Counted from the stretch's first letter, positions 22,205-30,481 are shown. The stretch is DNA of 40,821 nucleotides from UMGS1668 sp035447605 (GCA_035447605.1 DAOTHJ010000018.1:1-40821), one strand, 5' to 3'. Notes: generated from the sequence alone by a model not told the origin. Made by a program: numbers and translations.

Positions 22205-22900
22205 ATGCCGACGGTGCTGATCGCCGATGACAACCGGCAGATCACATCCATTCTTGAGGAATACGCAAAAAAAGAAGGGCATACGCCCTATGTCGCTTTT
22301 GACGGGCAGGAAGCCCTTGAACTGTTTGAGCGGATTCATCCCGACGTCGTTTTGCTCGACGTCATGATGCCGAAGATGGACGGCTTCGAGGTTTGCCGGG
22401 AGATCCGCAAAAAATCCGATACGCCGGTGATCATGATTACGGCGCGGGGCGAGGATTTTGAAAAGATCATGGGCCTCGATATCGGCGCGGACGATTATAT
22501 CGTCAAGCCGTTTTCCTCCGGCGAGGTGATGGCGAGGATCCGCGCCGTGCTGCGCCGGATCGGCCGGGAGGATCCGCAGAAAAAACAGCTTTTCTCCTTC
22601 TCCGGTCTGACGATCGATCTCGACGAATACGAGGTCTCCGTCGACGGGAAAAAAGTGCCGCTGACCAAAAAGGAGACGGAGATCCTCTGGACGCTCGCCA
22701 CAAACAAAAATAAAGTCTTCTCCCGTGAGAATCTGCTGGGTAGTTTATGGGGCTACGATTATTTCGGAGATACGCGCACGGTGGATTCGCACATCAAGCG
22801 CCTCCGCGCCAAACTCGATCTGGTTCCGCATCCGGACTGGGAGATCGGAACGATTTGGGGCGTCGGATACAAATTTGAGGAGAAAACCGATGAAAAGTAG
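22205..22900 (+). CDS. OmpR/PhoB-family response regulator
   Basis: A 231-residue DNA-binding regulator. Receiver domain (1-120): acidic pair D8-D9, phosphorylation site D52 in VVLLDVMMP, and the lysine in DDYIVKPF. Winged-helix effector (about 128-228) with RENLLGSLWGYDY and the recognition region TRTVDSHIKRLRAKL. AAGGGGGG precedes the ATG. The histidine kinase gene overlaps its end by 11 nt (ATGAAAAGTAG), so the pair is translationally coupled. Candidate targets are its own promoter and the divergent DUF2202 gene. Confidence 0.95.
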   Translation: MPTVLIADDNRQITSILEEYAKKEGHTPYVAFDGQEALELFERIHPDVVLLDVMMPKMDGFEVCREIRKKSDTPVIMITARGEDFEKIMGLDIGADDYIVKPFSSGEVMARIRAVLRRIGREDPQKKQLFSFSGLTIDLDEYEVSVDGKKVPLTKKETEILWTLATNKNKVFSRENLLGSLWGYDYFGDTRTVDSHIKRLRAKLDLVPHPDWEIGTIWGVGYKFEEKTDEK

Positions 22901-24470
22901 AATTGCGCGCAGGCTGATGCTCTATTTTGCCGCGGCCCTGCTGCTGTTTGCCGGCGTGAGCGGCGCTCTGTTTATCCCCCTGTTCCGCGCGCAGACGATC
23001 GAGGCGCACAAGACCGATCTGGAGGCGCGCGCCGTCTCGATTGCGGCCGCGCTCTCCGATCTGATGAGCGGCGAGGGCACGGATACCGGAAATGAAACCG
23101 CCAACGCCGGGAGCGCCGGAAATGAATCCGCGGGTGGCGGATCGGCCGGAAAAGGGCCGTCCGGAAACGGGCAGGCGGGGAACGAGACCGCCGCAAATGA
23201 AACCGCCGGAAGCGGAACCGCCGGCTACGGGCAGGCGGGCAGCGGAGCGGGCGGCTATCGGGCGTATCTGCGGTTCATCGACGATATTGCGATGAGCGAC
23301 GTCTGGATTGTGGACGAGAACCTCAACCTGATTATGGAAAACCAGATGTCCGGGGAAAGCTACAATTACGCCGATCTTCCGGAGGATGCCGACCGGGTCG
23401 TCACGGAGGTATTTGAAGGAAAGACCACGTTCAGCGAGGGCTTCAGCAGCTTGCTGGATGCGCCGACGCTGACGGTGGGGACGCCGATCGAAGTGGACGG
23501 CGAGATCGTGGGCGCCGTGCTGCTCCATTCTCCGGTGGAGGGAATTGAGGACGCTTCCATGCAGGGTGTGGGGATTCTGGCGGTCAGCGCCGTGGCCGCG
23601 CTCGCGCTCGCGGTGATCCTTTCCGTCTTCCTCGCGCTCACCTTTACAAAACCATTAAATAAAATGAAGAATTCCGCGCTCCGGCTCGCGGAGGGCGACT
23701 ACACCGCCAAGACCGGCGTGCGGCTCAAAGACGAAATCGGCGAGCTTGCGGGCGCCATCGACGTGCTGAGCGGGAAGCTTCTGGCCGCGCGGCAGGAGAG
23801 CGAAAAACTCGACAAGCTTCGCCGGGATTTCGTGGCGAACATCTCCCACGAGCTCAAGACACCGGTCACGGTCATCCGCGGCTCGCTGGAGGCCCTGTGC
23901 GACGGCGTCGTGACGGAGCCGGAGCAGGTGGAGCGCTACCACCGGCAGATGCTGAACGAGAGCCTCTATCTTCAGAGGCTGATCAGCGACCTGCTCGATC
24001 TCTCCAAGCTCCAGAACGCCGATTTCAAAATTGAGAAGGAGATGCTCAACCTCTGCGATATTTTGAGCGACGCCGTGCGGAGCGCCGGGGCGCTCGCGCA
24101 GAAGAAGGAGATTCAGATCCGTCAGGAATCCGACGAGGCCTCTTTGGCGGTGACCGGAGATTACGGCCGCCTGCGGCAGATGTTTTTGATTATTCTGGAT
24201 AACGCCGTCAAGTTTTCGCCGCCGGGCGAGGAGATTCTGGTCTCGCTGGAAGGCAGAACCGTCTCCGTTCGCGACCACGGCAGAGGGATCACCGAGGAGG
24301 ACCTGCCGCACATCTTCGACCGTTTCTACAAGGTGGAGTCGGAGGAGAACAAGAGCGGCTCGGGGCTCGGCCTCGCGATCGCCAAGCAGATCGCCGACCG
24401 GCACGGGATCCAAGTCTCCGTCTCAAGCCGTCCGGATGAGGGCACCGAGTTCCGTTTCCAGTTCCCGTAA
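22890..24470 (+). CDS. Sensor histidine kinase with low-complexity extracellular linker
   Basis: A 526-residue membrane kinase. TM1 at about 11-31, extracellular sensor, TM2 at about 227-252, HAMP (253-305), HisKA with H320 in FVANISHELKTPV, and an ATPase domain with N box ILDNAVKF, G1 VRDHGRGI and G2 KSGSGLGLAIAKQI. Residues 61-122, right after TM1, are almost only G, A, N, S, E and T in irregular GNETA/GSAG repeats; the folded sensor part begins at about 123 (YRAYLRFIDD). This insert is not usual in the family. Coupled to the response regulator by overlapping codons. Confidence 0.95.
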   Translation: MKSRIARRLMLYFAAALLLFAGVSGALFIPLFRAQTIEAHKTDLEARAVSIAAALSDLMSGEGTDTGNETANAGSAGNESAGGGSAGKGPSGNGQAGNETAANETAGSGTAGYGQAGSGAGGYRAYLRFIDDIAMSDVWIVDENLNLIMENQMSGESYNYADLPEDADRVVTEVFEGKTTFSEGFSSLLDAPTLTVGTPIEVDGEIVGAVLLHSPVEGIEDASMQGVGILAVSAVAALALAVILSVFLALTFTKPLNKMKNSALRLAEGDYTAKTGVRLKDEIGELAGAIDVLSGKLLAARQESEKLDKLRRDFVANISHELKTPVTVIRGSLEALCDGVVTEPEQVERYHRQMLNESLYLQRLISDLLDLSKLQNADFKIEKEMLNLCDILSDAVRSAGALAQKKEIQIRQESDEASLAVTGDYGRLRQMFLIILDNAVKFSPPGEEILVSLEGRTVSVRDHGRGITEEDLPHIFDRFYKVESEENKSGSGLGLAIAKQIADRHGIQVSVSSRPDEGTEFRFQFP

Positions 24471-24613
24471 GGCGGCCCCCCGTTTTGCCCTGCGGCGGGA
24501 TCTTTTGGAATTTCATGCCCGACTCCGGTTTCCCAAAAATAGACGGACAGATCCCGTTCTGCAAAGACTTCTTTGAAGGATTCCGGCCGTTTTTTTATCC
24601 CGATCCCCCTTTT

Positions 24614-24651
24614 CTGTATCAGGCCGATAGACCGGATACAGAAATTTTTTT
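24614..24651 (+). terminator. Terminator of the two-component operon
   Basis: CTGTATC (24614-24620) pairs with GATACAG (24635-24641) with an inner GGCC/ACCGG stem, followed by AAATTTTTTT. The stretch 24471-24712 holds no gene. Confidence 0.7.
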
Positions 24652-24712
24652 AAAATCCGGAAACGGATTGCATGGTTACAATCGTATTTAGTGTAAGAAG
24701 GAGGGAATCCGG

Positions 24713-25198
24713 TTGAGTCAAACGTCAGGTACCGGCGATTCCATCTCAGTAGCAATTGAAAGACACGCGGATATGGTCCGCCGCATCTGTTTCCTTTATC
24801 TCAGAAACCGCGCAGATGTGGAGGACGTATTTCAGGAGGTTTTTTTGAAGTTCTTCCTGAATTACAATTCTTTTGAGAACAGCGAGCATCAGAAGGCATG
24901 GCTGTGTCAGGTCACATTTAATAAATGTAAAGATCTGTGCAAAAGCTATTGGCGCAAAAAGGTGGTCAGCATCGAGGAGATGGAGATCCCTTATGAAAGC
25001 CCGGAGCAACACGGCCTGATGAAAGCGGTTCTCGGACTGCCCTCCGACCAGAAAGAAGTCGTTTATCTGCATTACTACGAAAACCGAACCATTCCGGAGA
25101 TCGCCGCAGTCATGCAGAAAAATCCGAATACGGTCTATTCCGTGCTCCGCCGGGCTAAGGCGGAATTAAAAAAGAAAGTGGGGGATCAGGATTGGTAA
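24713..25198 (+). CDS. ECF-type RNA polymerase sigma factor
   Basis: A 161-residue sigma-70 family factor with only regions 2 and 4. Region 2 spans about 12-80 (ICFLYLRNRADVEDVFQEVFLKF is region 2.2, the core-binding part; region 2.4 follows), region 4 spans about 103-157 (QKEVVYLHYYENRTIPEIAAVMQKNPNTVYSVLRRAKAEL in two parts, helix-turn-helix). Start is TTG at 24713 with AAGGAGG 8 nt before it; no ATG is available in the first 20 codons. The anti-sigma gene overlaps its end, so the factor is held by its own membrane anchor. Confidence 0.93.
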   Translation: MSQTSGTGDSISVAIERHADMVRRICFLYLRNRADVEDVFQEVFLKFFLNYNSFENSEHQKAWLCQVTFNKCKDLCKSYWRKKVVSIEEMEIPYESPEQHGLMKAVLGLPSDQKEVVYLHYYENRTIPEIAAVMQKNPNTVYSVLRRAKAELKKKVGDQDW

Positions 25199-26319
25199 GC
25201 GCTTTTACGACGTATATGGATCAGGTGAAAGCGGAAGAGGTACTGAAAAGAGAGACGGAGGCCTTTGTTCGCGGTGCGCTTCCGGATGCGGAAAGCCAAC
25301 GGGAAATTTCCGGCTCCAAGATTAAAACAGGGAAGAGAAGCCCTGTGGCAAAGAGGCTTTGGGCCGGGGCCTGCGCGATGGCGGCCTGCATGATGCTCTC
25401 TGTTGTCGGTTATGCCTTTTACCGTATGCCGGTCGATTATGTGTGCATGGATATCAACCCCAGCATCGAGATCGGCATCAACGCGTTCGGCAAGGTTGTG
25501 AGCGTCGAAGCCTATAATGAGGATGGCCTCAAGGTGATCGGCAAGAACAAATATTTTAATCAGTCGGTGAAGGATACCGTCGCCGCCCTTGTCAAGGGCG
25601 CCGCGGAGGAAGGCTTCATCGATGAGGACGGCGGTTCCGTGATCGCGCTGACCGCGGAATCGGAGAATGAGGAGGTCGCCGCCGAGCTGCAGGAAAGCAG
25701 TGAGGAGGGAGCCCAGGAGGCTTTGGAGGAGAACGAGGCGTCCGCAGAGATTTATGCGAACTGCTCGGATCTTGAACTCCGGGAAGAAGCGAAGGAACTG
25801 GGCATTTCTCCCGGAAAGCTCAAACTGATCCGGGTTCTCCAGACGCTTGATCCGAATATCACCGTTGATGATTATAAAGACGCCAAAGTGAGAGATATCT
25901 TTGCCAAGGCAAACGAGCTGCTCGAGGCTTCCGGCAGCGACTTCCGCCAGTTCGGAGAGTACATCGGCTCGATGCAGAAGGGCAGCGCGGAACAGGATCC
26001 GGAAGAAAGTTCCGAACAGGAGCAGGAGCAGGAGCAGAACAAGAACGGCGAAGAGAATTCGAGCGAAGATTCTACTTCTCAGAAGGAAAAGAACGAGAAT
26101 CAGAACTCGGCCGCTCAGCAGAAGGAAGAGAAACAGAGCTCCAAAGCCGAATCCAAACAGGAGAAGGCTGAAGAAAAAGCGGACAAGGGGAGCGACGACG
26201 AAGAGGAAGAGGAGGACGAAGAGGAAGAAGAGGAAAGCGAGGAGGAAGAAGAAGACTCCTCCGAAGAATCGGACTCGTCCGCCAATACTCAGTCGGGAAA
26301 AGGCAAGAGCGGAAAATAA
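25192..26319 (+). CDS. RsgI-like membrane anti-sigma factor with acidic tail
   Basis: A 375-residue single-pass membrane protein. Residues 1-55 are cytoplasmic and presumably hold the sigma factor; TM at about 57-77; then the RsgI-family extracellular domain from VDYVCMDINPSIEIGINAFG (81-100). Characterised RsgI proteins cleave themselves at an Asn-Pro bond in this motif; N89-P90 is the matching pair. From about 265 on the chain is disordered: Glu/Gln/Lys/Ser-rich, ending in a stretch of nearly pure Asp/Glu and Ser. No carbohydrate-binding module is present, unlike the biomass sensors of Clostridium thermocellum. TTG start overlaps the sigma stop by 7 nt; an ATG at codon 9 is an alternative. 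Confidence 0.85.
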   Translation: MVSAFTTYMDQVKAEEVLKRETEAFVRGALPDAESQREISGSKIKTGKRSPVAKRLWAGACAMAACMMLSVVGYAFYRMPVDYVCMDINPSIEIGINAFGKVVSVEAYNEDGLKVIGKNKYFNQSVKDTVAALVKGAAEEGFIDEDGGSVIALTAESENEEVAAELQESSEEGAQEALEENEASAEIYANCSDLELREEAKELGISPGKLKLIRVLQTLDPNITVDDYKDAKVRDIFAKANELLEASGSDFRQFGEYIGSMQKGSAEQDPEESSEQEQEQEQNKNGEENSSEDSTSQKEKNENQNSAAQQKEEKQSSKAESKQEKAEEKADKGSDDEEEEEDEEEEEESEEEEEDSSEESDSSANTQSGKGKSGK

Positions 26320-26382
26320 CGAATTCTTCATCCGGTTTGGATATAAAAGGCCGCCGCTTTTTTTCCAAATCGGCATCGTCAG

Positions 26383-26426
26383 GAAGCGGGCAGCACATGC
26401 AGAGTGTGCCGCCCGCTTTCTTTTTT
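26383..26426 (+). terminator. Terminator of the sigma/anti-sigma operon
   Basis: AAGCGGGC (26384-26391) pairs with GCCCGCTT (26411-26418), with an inner GCAC/GTGT stem, followed by CTTTTTTT. Confidence 0.88.
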
Positions 26427-26519
26427 TGCGGAAAGGCCCGGCGAAAATGTTTGCAACCATTCGTTCCCCGCGGAATACAATACTAATAAAAAACGACATT
26501 TTGCAGATTTTTACCGGGG

Positions 26520-27029
26520 GTGGCGATCGGATTGGAGACATTTTACGAAAATTCAAATTATAAAAGCGGATGGAGGCCCTTGGTTAAGGAGAGCAGCCTG
26601 AATGCCGTCAGTTCCGTGGTGACGGAACAGCAGGGGGTGCCGGAGAAAACAGCCGGAACGGTGAAAAAACAGGCCGCGCCGGCGGAAACGGACCTTCAGG
26701 CGAAGGCCGAAAGCGAAAAAAAACCGGCCGAACCGACGGAAGCGGAGTCCCCTATGGCCGCGGAGACCGAAAAAAAAGAATTCGCCTCATGCTCATGCGC
26801 CGTGGAGGCCCGGACGAAAGCCGAAAGCGGCGGCGGTCAGGCTGCCCCGGCGGCGGCAACCGAGACGCCGGAACCGGGCGAGATTCTGAAGGAGCTTTCC
26901 CGGATCGGCGCGGAGATTGACGCGCTGAATCACCGGATTCTGAGGCAAAGCGAAAAAATCGATAGCATGCTCCAGCTGATGGAGAAAATGTCGGAAAAAA
27001 GGAGCATTTTCCGGGCGGAGAAAAAATAA
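26520..27029 (+). CDS. Hypothetical protein with C-terminal coiled coil
   Basis: Not recognised. If read from the GTG at 26520 it has 169 residues: a short N-terminal part (1-35), a long low-complexity stretch rich in Ala, Glu, Lys, Pro and Thr (36-110) containing CSCSC-like FASCSCAV, and a C-terminal heptad-rich helix (about 121-160, ILKELSRIGAEIDAL then HRILRQSEKIDSMLQLM). No signal peptide or membrane segment. The ribosome site (GGGGG) is close to the GTG, so the start is unsure. It lies just before two genes with spore-type promoters but has no such promoter itself. Confidence 0.5.
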   Translation: MAIGLETFYENSNYKSGWRPLVKESSLNAVSSVVTEQQGVPEKTAGTVKKQAAPAETDLQAKAESEKKPAEPTEAESPMAAETEKKEFASCSCAVEARTKAESGGGQAAPAAATETPEPGEILKELSRIGAEIDALNHRILRQSEKIDSMLQLMEKMSEKRSIFRAEKK

Positions 27030-27130
27030 GCCGCAAAACGGGGATTCCGGGGCCGATTTGATCGGTCGGGCGTGGTTTTGCCGGCTGTCCGGGTTTTTCC
27101 GGGCGTTCCTGAGGAATCTGTACGCTCATG

Positions 27131-27159
27131 AACATTAGATTTCGCGTTTACATATGATA
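27131..27159 (+). promoter_or_regulatory. Sigma-K-like sporulation promoter, first copy
   Basis: AACA (27131-27134), 16-nt spacer, CATATGATA (27151-27159). This fits the Bacillus sigma-K consensus (ACM at -35, CATANNNTA at -10). The same -10 string with the same spacing stands before the next gene (28181-28209). Confidence 0.65.
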
Positions 27160-27221
27160 CGATAGAAAATGGTAGAATCTATCATTTCCTTTTCCAAGTC
27201 ATGTTTAGGAGTGAAAACTTT

Positions 27222-28052
27222 ATGAGCGATACCGTAACCCAAGAAACGCTTGACATCTTCGCAAGAAGAGTTCTGGCAAGGGCCGAGCTGCTTCAGGTGC
27301 AGGAAGTGTTTCAGGAAAATTACGCCACCCCTCCGGCTCCTCCGGGACCTCTGGGCACGAAAGCCCCTCTGACCCTGTATATTATCAACCACGGCGCAGA
27401 TGTGACCACTGACGTTCCTAATACGGACTATGGTTACCCGGTGAAATGCGTGAAGCTCTGCAAGAGAATTCTTAACGGCGATCCGGCGAACACCATTCTC
27501 TGCACGCAGAAATCGAAAGTAGCCATCGACTTCCAACTCGTGCTGATCGTGGAGTTTGAGGACGACACCTTCGACGTACTGACCCTGCCCAAAAACCTCT
27601 CGTCCATGTTGCATGTCGGATCCGACACCAAGGCTTTTGTGGACCCGACCGTCATTGATTCGTCCGGCATCCCCGTGATTCAGCATCAGAATGTTGTGCA
27701 GCCCTATGAGCAGCTGGTCATTAAACCTGCAGGAGTGAATGCCTATACCTACTTCGAATATACGGTCAGCATTCCTCTTGCCAACTTCAGCGAAGCACTG
27801 AGAAAATGCGAGCTGAACGACCCGTCGCTTCAGTCCTATATCGTACTGAGAAATCTGGCCTACGACACGGAAGTGCTTGATCAGTACCTCGTTACCACCG
27901 ATACCGAGACCGGCGCCACGGTCTGGACGACGATGGTCGACCTCTCCCTCTTTGAGGACATCATCGACAAACTCGGAATTGATCAGGATATCGAGATCGT
28001 CGGCACGCCGGAATATGTCTGCGAAGATAGTTCCTGCGACTGCTGCGGATAA
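27222..28052 (+). CDS. Probable spore-surface protein, family unknown
   Basis: A 276-residue protein without signal peptide or membrane segment. Residues 36-47 form a short proline-rich stretch (TPPAPPGPLGTK); the rest looks like a beta-rich folded domain (for example TYFEYTVSIPLANFSEAL near 187) and the C-terminus ends CEDSSCDCCG with five cysteines, suitable for cross-linking. AGGAG precedes the ATG by 9 nt. A sigma-K-like promoter upstream and a collagen-like neighbour suggest it is made in the mother cell and laid on the spore surface. I do not recognise a named family. Confidence 0.7.
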   Translation: MSDTVTQETLDIFARRVLARAELLQVQEVFQENYATPPAPPGPLGTKAPLTLYIINHGADVTTDVPNTDYGYPVKCVKLCKRILNGDPANTILCTQKSKVAIDFQLVLIVEFEDDTFDVLTLPKNLSSMLHVGSDTKAFVDPTVIDSSGIPVIQHQNVVQPYEQLVIKPAGVNAYTYFEYTVSIPLANFSEALRKCELNDPSLQSYIVLRNLAYDTEVLDQYLVTTDTETGATVWTTMVDLSLFEDIIDKLGIDQDIEIVGTPEYVCEDSSCDCCG

Positions 28053-28112
28053 AAGCCGCAAAAAAACAGCCGGCATCCCGGTGCGAAGCGCGTACAGAAA
28101 AACAACTGCGGC

Positions 28113-28152
28113 AAAATGCCGCCGTTCCCTCAAAACGGAACGGCGGCATTTT
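28113..28152 (+). terminator. Terminator between the two spore-type genes
   Basis: AAAATGCCGCCGTTCC (28113-28128) pairs perfectly with GGAACGGCGGCATTTT (28137-28152). It means the two genes are separate transcripts with matched promoters. Confidence 0.9.
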
Positions 28153-28180
28153 CCATAAAAAGAGAACACGCCTTCCGAAG

Positions 28181-28209
28181 TACCGCGGAAGCACGTCCTG
28201 CATATGATA
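28181..28209 (+). promoter_or_regulatory. Sigma-K-like sporulation promoter, second copy
   Basis: TACC (28181-28184), 16-nt spacer, CATATGATA (28201-28209): the same -10 sequence and spacing as at 27131-27159, 46 nt before the ATG. Confidence 0.65.
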
Positions 28210-28254
28210 AAACAGCAGTGCATCCGCACTGCATTGCATCATGGAGGGAACTCA

Positions 28255-28977
28255 ATGGCCAACACATTTCATGCATCAGGTGCCGCAGGAGCTCTCGATG
28301 CTGCGGCCGGCACCGCTTTTCCGCCTTTTCCTCCCTGCCCACGCGGCCCTGCGGGACCGCCCGGGCCTCCGGGTCCCCGCGGACTGCCGGGAAGCCTCAA
28401 CAGCACGGCCGCCTGTTTTGTCTATGCGCAGCTCGCGCATCTGCTGGAGCAGCTGATCGAGCTGTATCCGGGGCTGACGCTGTATGTTTTTCTGCCGGGG
28501 ATCAGCCCATGGTGGATCTCCGGGATTCCGGAGCGGGTCTATCAGTCGACGGAGGGCACCTACGCCGGGCTGTTTATCCTTGACGGCAGCGGAGAAGTGG
28601 CTTTTCCGCTCAGCGCCATAGCGGCCTTACAGTTTGAAACCGGTACGGCGGTCTACAACCCCGCCATCACCTATCTTCCGAAGCCAACCTTTCCGCCGGG
28701 CTGCGACACCAATATCGTCACGGCAATCTACGAGTATGTTGCCACGCTGACCGGAGAAGTGCTGATCAATGTCGGCTCCAACGTCCGCAGCACCGGCCCG
28801 ATCTATCTCAACAGATACGGGCTGATCGTGCAGGCCGACGAGCTCGGAAACGACCCCGCCTTCGTTCCGCTGACGTATATCACCGGCATCGCCCCGCAGG
28901 AGATGGCGGGCGGAGCAAAAATGGCGGCCGCGGAAGCGTTGCCGCCGACCAAAATCCAGGCTGCGCTTTTGCCGTAA
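28255..28977 (+). CDS. Short collagen-like protein, probable exosporium/spore coat
   Basis: A 240-residue protein. Residues 21-42 carry a short collagen-like run (CPRGPAGPPGPPGPRGLPGS: six Gly-X-Y triplets), which follows a Phe/Pro segment (FPPFPPCP). Downstream lies a folded domain of about 190 residues with no family I recognise, in the place where BclA-type exosporium proteins carry a trimerising C-terminal domain. The triplet run is far shorter than in BclA. No signal peptide, as expected for spore-surface proteins made in the mother cell. GGAGG 7 nt before the ATG at 28255; sigma-K-like promoter upstream. Confidence 0.75.
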   Translation: MANTFHASGAAGALDAAAGTAFPPFPPCPRGPAGPPGPPGPRGLPGSLNSTAACFVYAQLAHLLEQLIELYPGLTLYVFLPGISPWWISGIPERVYQSTEGTYAGLFILDGSGEVAFPLSAIAALQFETGTAVYNPAITYLPKPTFPPGCDTNIVTAIYEYVATLTGEVLINVGSNVRSTGPIYLNRYGLIVQADELGNDPAFVPLTYITGIAPQEMAGGAKMAAAEALPPTKIQAALLP

Positions 28978-28988
28978 CGTGCAAAAAA

Positions 28989-29010
28989 CCGGGATGGTGA
29001 ACCATCCCGG
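28989..29010. other. Perfect inverted repeat after the collagen-like gene
   Basis: CCGGGATGGT (28989-28998) and ACCATCCCGG (29001-29010) form a tight stem. There is no T-tract on the plus strand, but a T run on the minus strand. It may act as the 3' end of the transcript. Confidence 0.55.
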
Positions 29011-29109
29011 CAAAAGAAGCACAGCGCCGCAACCGAAAACGGCCGGTAAAACGCGAGGAGCGCACAGCGCCGCGCAAAGGCTCAATAAAGATAAAAAACT
29101 CCTGAATTG

Positions 29110-29141
29110 CGGGCGCCCCGGCGAAGGACGCCCGTTTTTTT
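29110..29141 (+). terminator. Terminator after the collagen-like gene
   Basis: CGGGCG (29110-29115) pairs with CGCCCG (29129-29134), followed by seven T. The stretch 28978-29240 otherwise holds no gene. Confidence 0.75.
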
Positions 29142-29272
29142 GCGCGTATGGCGGGGATTTTTTTGGCTTTTTCATAAAAAACCTAAAAATGGGAAAAAAC
29201 GCTTGAAGTATCGGAAACTCCTGCTACACTGAAGGTACGGCGCCGGAAATGAAATCTGAAAGGGAGATCTTT

Positions 29273-29749
29273 ATGGAAGAATTCTATGTCAAAAAGATCG
29301 GCGTCATCCTGGCCGACGGGGCCGGGATGCGCGTCGAACTGGAGCAGCCGTATGCCGCCGCGCTCACGGGCATCGAGGGATTCGGCCACCTCAACATCCT
29401 CTGGTGGTTCTCCGGATGTGACAACGAAGGCTCCAGAGGCCGGCTGACCGAGCGTTCCCCTTATAAAAATGCGCCCGAGATTCTGGGGACGTTTGCGACG
29501 CGTTCCCCCGAGCGGCCCAATCCGATCGCGCTCTCCTGCGCGCAGGTGACCTATGTCGACGAGGCAAACGGGGTTGTCGGCCTCGCCTATATCGACGCGT
29601 TCGACGGCAGCCCGGTTCTGGATATCAAGCCCTATACGCCGAGCCTCGACCGGGTGGAGACGCCAACCGTTCCCGCATGGTGCGCGAATTGGCCGGACTG
29701 CTATGAAAAATCCGGGGATTTCGACTGGGGAAGCGTCTTCAACTTCTGA
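29273..29749 (+). CDS. trmO: tRNA m6t6A37 methyltransferase TrmO (TsaA/YaeB)
   Basis: A 158-residue beta-barrel enzyme that methylates t6A at position 37 of tRNA-Thr using S-adenosylmethionine. The core motif GTFATRSPERPNPIALS (about 76-92) and LDIKPYTPSLD (about 122-132) are diagnostic. It is the short version without the C-terminal domain of E. coli TrmO. GGGAG stands 6-7 nt before the ATG at 29273; the ATG at 29249 lacks a ribosome site. Confidence 0.93.
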   Translation: MEEFYVKKIGVILADGAGMRVELEQPYAAALTGIEGFGHLNILWWFSGCDNEGSRGRLTERSPYKNAPEILGTFATRSPERPNPIALSCAQVTYVDEANGVVGLAYIDAFDGSPVLDIKPYTPSLDRVETPTVPAWCANWPDCYEKSGDFDWGSVFNF

Positions 29750-29768
29750 ATACGGATCGTTTTTGATG

Positions 29769-29803
29769 AAAAAAGGGCGCAGCGGCAAACTGCGCCCTTT
29801 TTT
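29769..29803. terminator. Bidirectional terminator between trmO and the DUF3795 gene
   Basis: AAAAGGGCGCAG (29771-29782) pairs with CTGCGCCCTTTT (29790-29801), with A and T runs on the two sides; genes converge here. Confidence 0.92.
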
Positions 29804-29850
29804 GAAATATGCCGCCGGCGCCTTTCGCCAAAACGAATAAGGGCGGCCGG

Positions 29851-30324
29851 CTATCGGTTTCCCCAGCGGTATTTTTTGTCGTTTTTTAGTACGTCGAGCT
29901 GGCAGCGGAGGCACAGGCCGTTGTGGCAGCAGATCATTTCTCCGCAGGCGGGGCAGCTCCATGTTTCGGCCTCTTTCCGCAGAAACGCCTCCATGCCGTT
30001 TTCCTGAATATAACGCAGGTTTTCGATCATGCTCATGTGGTATTTCGTGCGGTATCGCCGGTCGAGATTTTTGAGCCGCCCGCACGGGAAATCGGGGCAT
30101 TCCGAACAAAAGCGCACGGTGCCGTTTTCGAGGCGCGCGCACCGGCCGGCCATATACAGGCAGCCTTTGCCGCGGGGCAGGCAGCCCTCGCAGTAGGTAC
30201 GGTGAAATCCTTCGCGGTTGATCTCGTTTTTTCTGCCGAGGTAGGCGATGCAGAGCCCACAGTTCATCCCGCAGGGCGCGATCAGATCTTCGCTCGGGAC
30301 GGTTTGTTTCGGATCAATTTCCAT
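29851..30324 (-). CDS. Cysteine-rich DUF3795-like protein
   Basis: A 157-residue soluble protein with 16 cysteines. The N-terminal motif APCGMNCGLCIAYL is typical of DUF3795, followed by CEGCLPRGKGC, CARLEN, FCSECPDFPC, and a C-terminal zinc-ribbon-like pair CPACGEMICCHNGLCLRC. It probably binds zinc or iron-sulfur; its function is unknown. AGGTG stands 7 nt before the ATG. Convergent with trmO. Confidence 0.8.
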   Translation of the reverse strand: MEIDPKQTVPSEDLIAPCGMNCGLCIAYLGRKNEINREGFHRTYCEGCLPRGKGCLYMAGRCARLENGTVRFCSECPDFPCGRLKNLDRRYRTKYHMSMIENLRYIQENGMEAFLRKEAETWSCPACGEMICCHNGLCLRCQLDVLKNDKKYRWGNR

Positions 30325-30368
30325 TCGTCACACCTGCCTTTTCTCCCGACCTTCATGGCTAAAAGCCG

Positions 30369-30404
30369 GCTCAAGCTTGGAGCTTTTCTTACGTCCTCAA
30401 ATCA
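30369..30404 (-). pseudogene. Decayed copy of the FakA-like gene tail
   Basis: GCTCAAGCTTGGAG at 30369-30382 repeats exactly the sequence covering the stop codon of the FakA-CTD-like gene (30480-30493). Beyond it the match continues with two deletions (TACGTCC against GACGCTCC, then CTCAAATCA against CTCAATCA). On the minus strand this would be the last dozen codons of a second copy. It lies 111 nt downstream of the real gene end. The rest of 30325-30481 holds no gene. Confidence 0.55.
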
Positions 30405-30481
30405 TATTTATGGCTTGGGGCCGTCTCATACCTGTGAATCATGCTGATATCCGAAGGCCATCTCACGGCTGTAACCCGTGC

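Noticed and set aside
24480..24540. Tail echo of the histidine kinase gene
   Set aside because: Only about a dozen bases (GACTCCGGTTTCC against GAGTTCCGTTTCC) agree; this is within chance.
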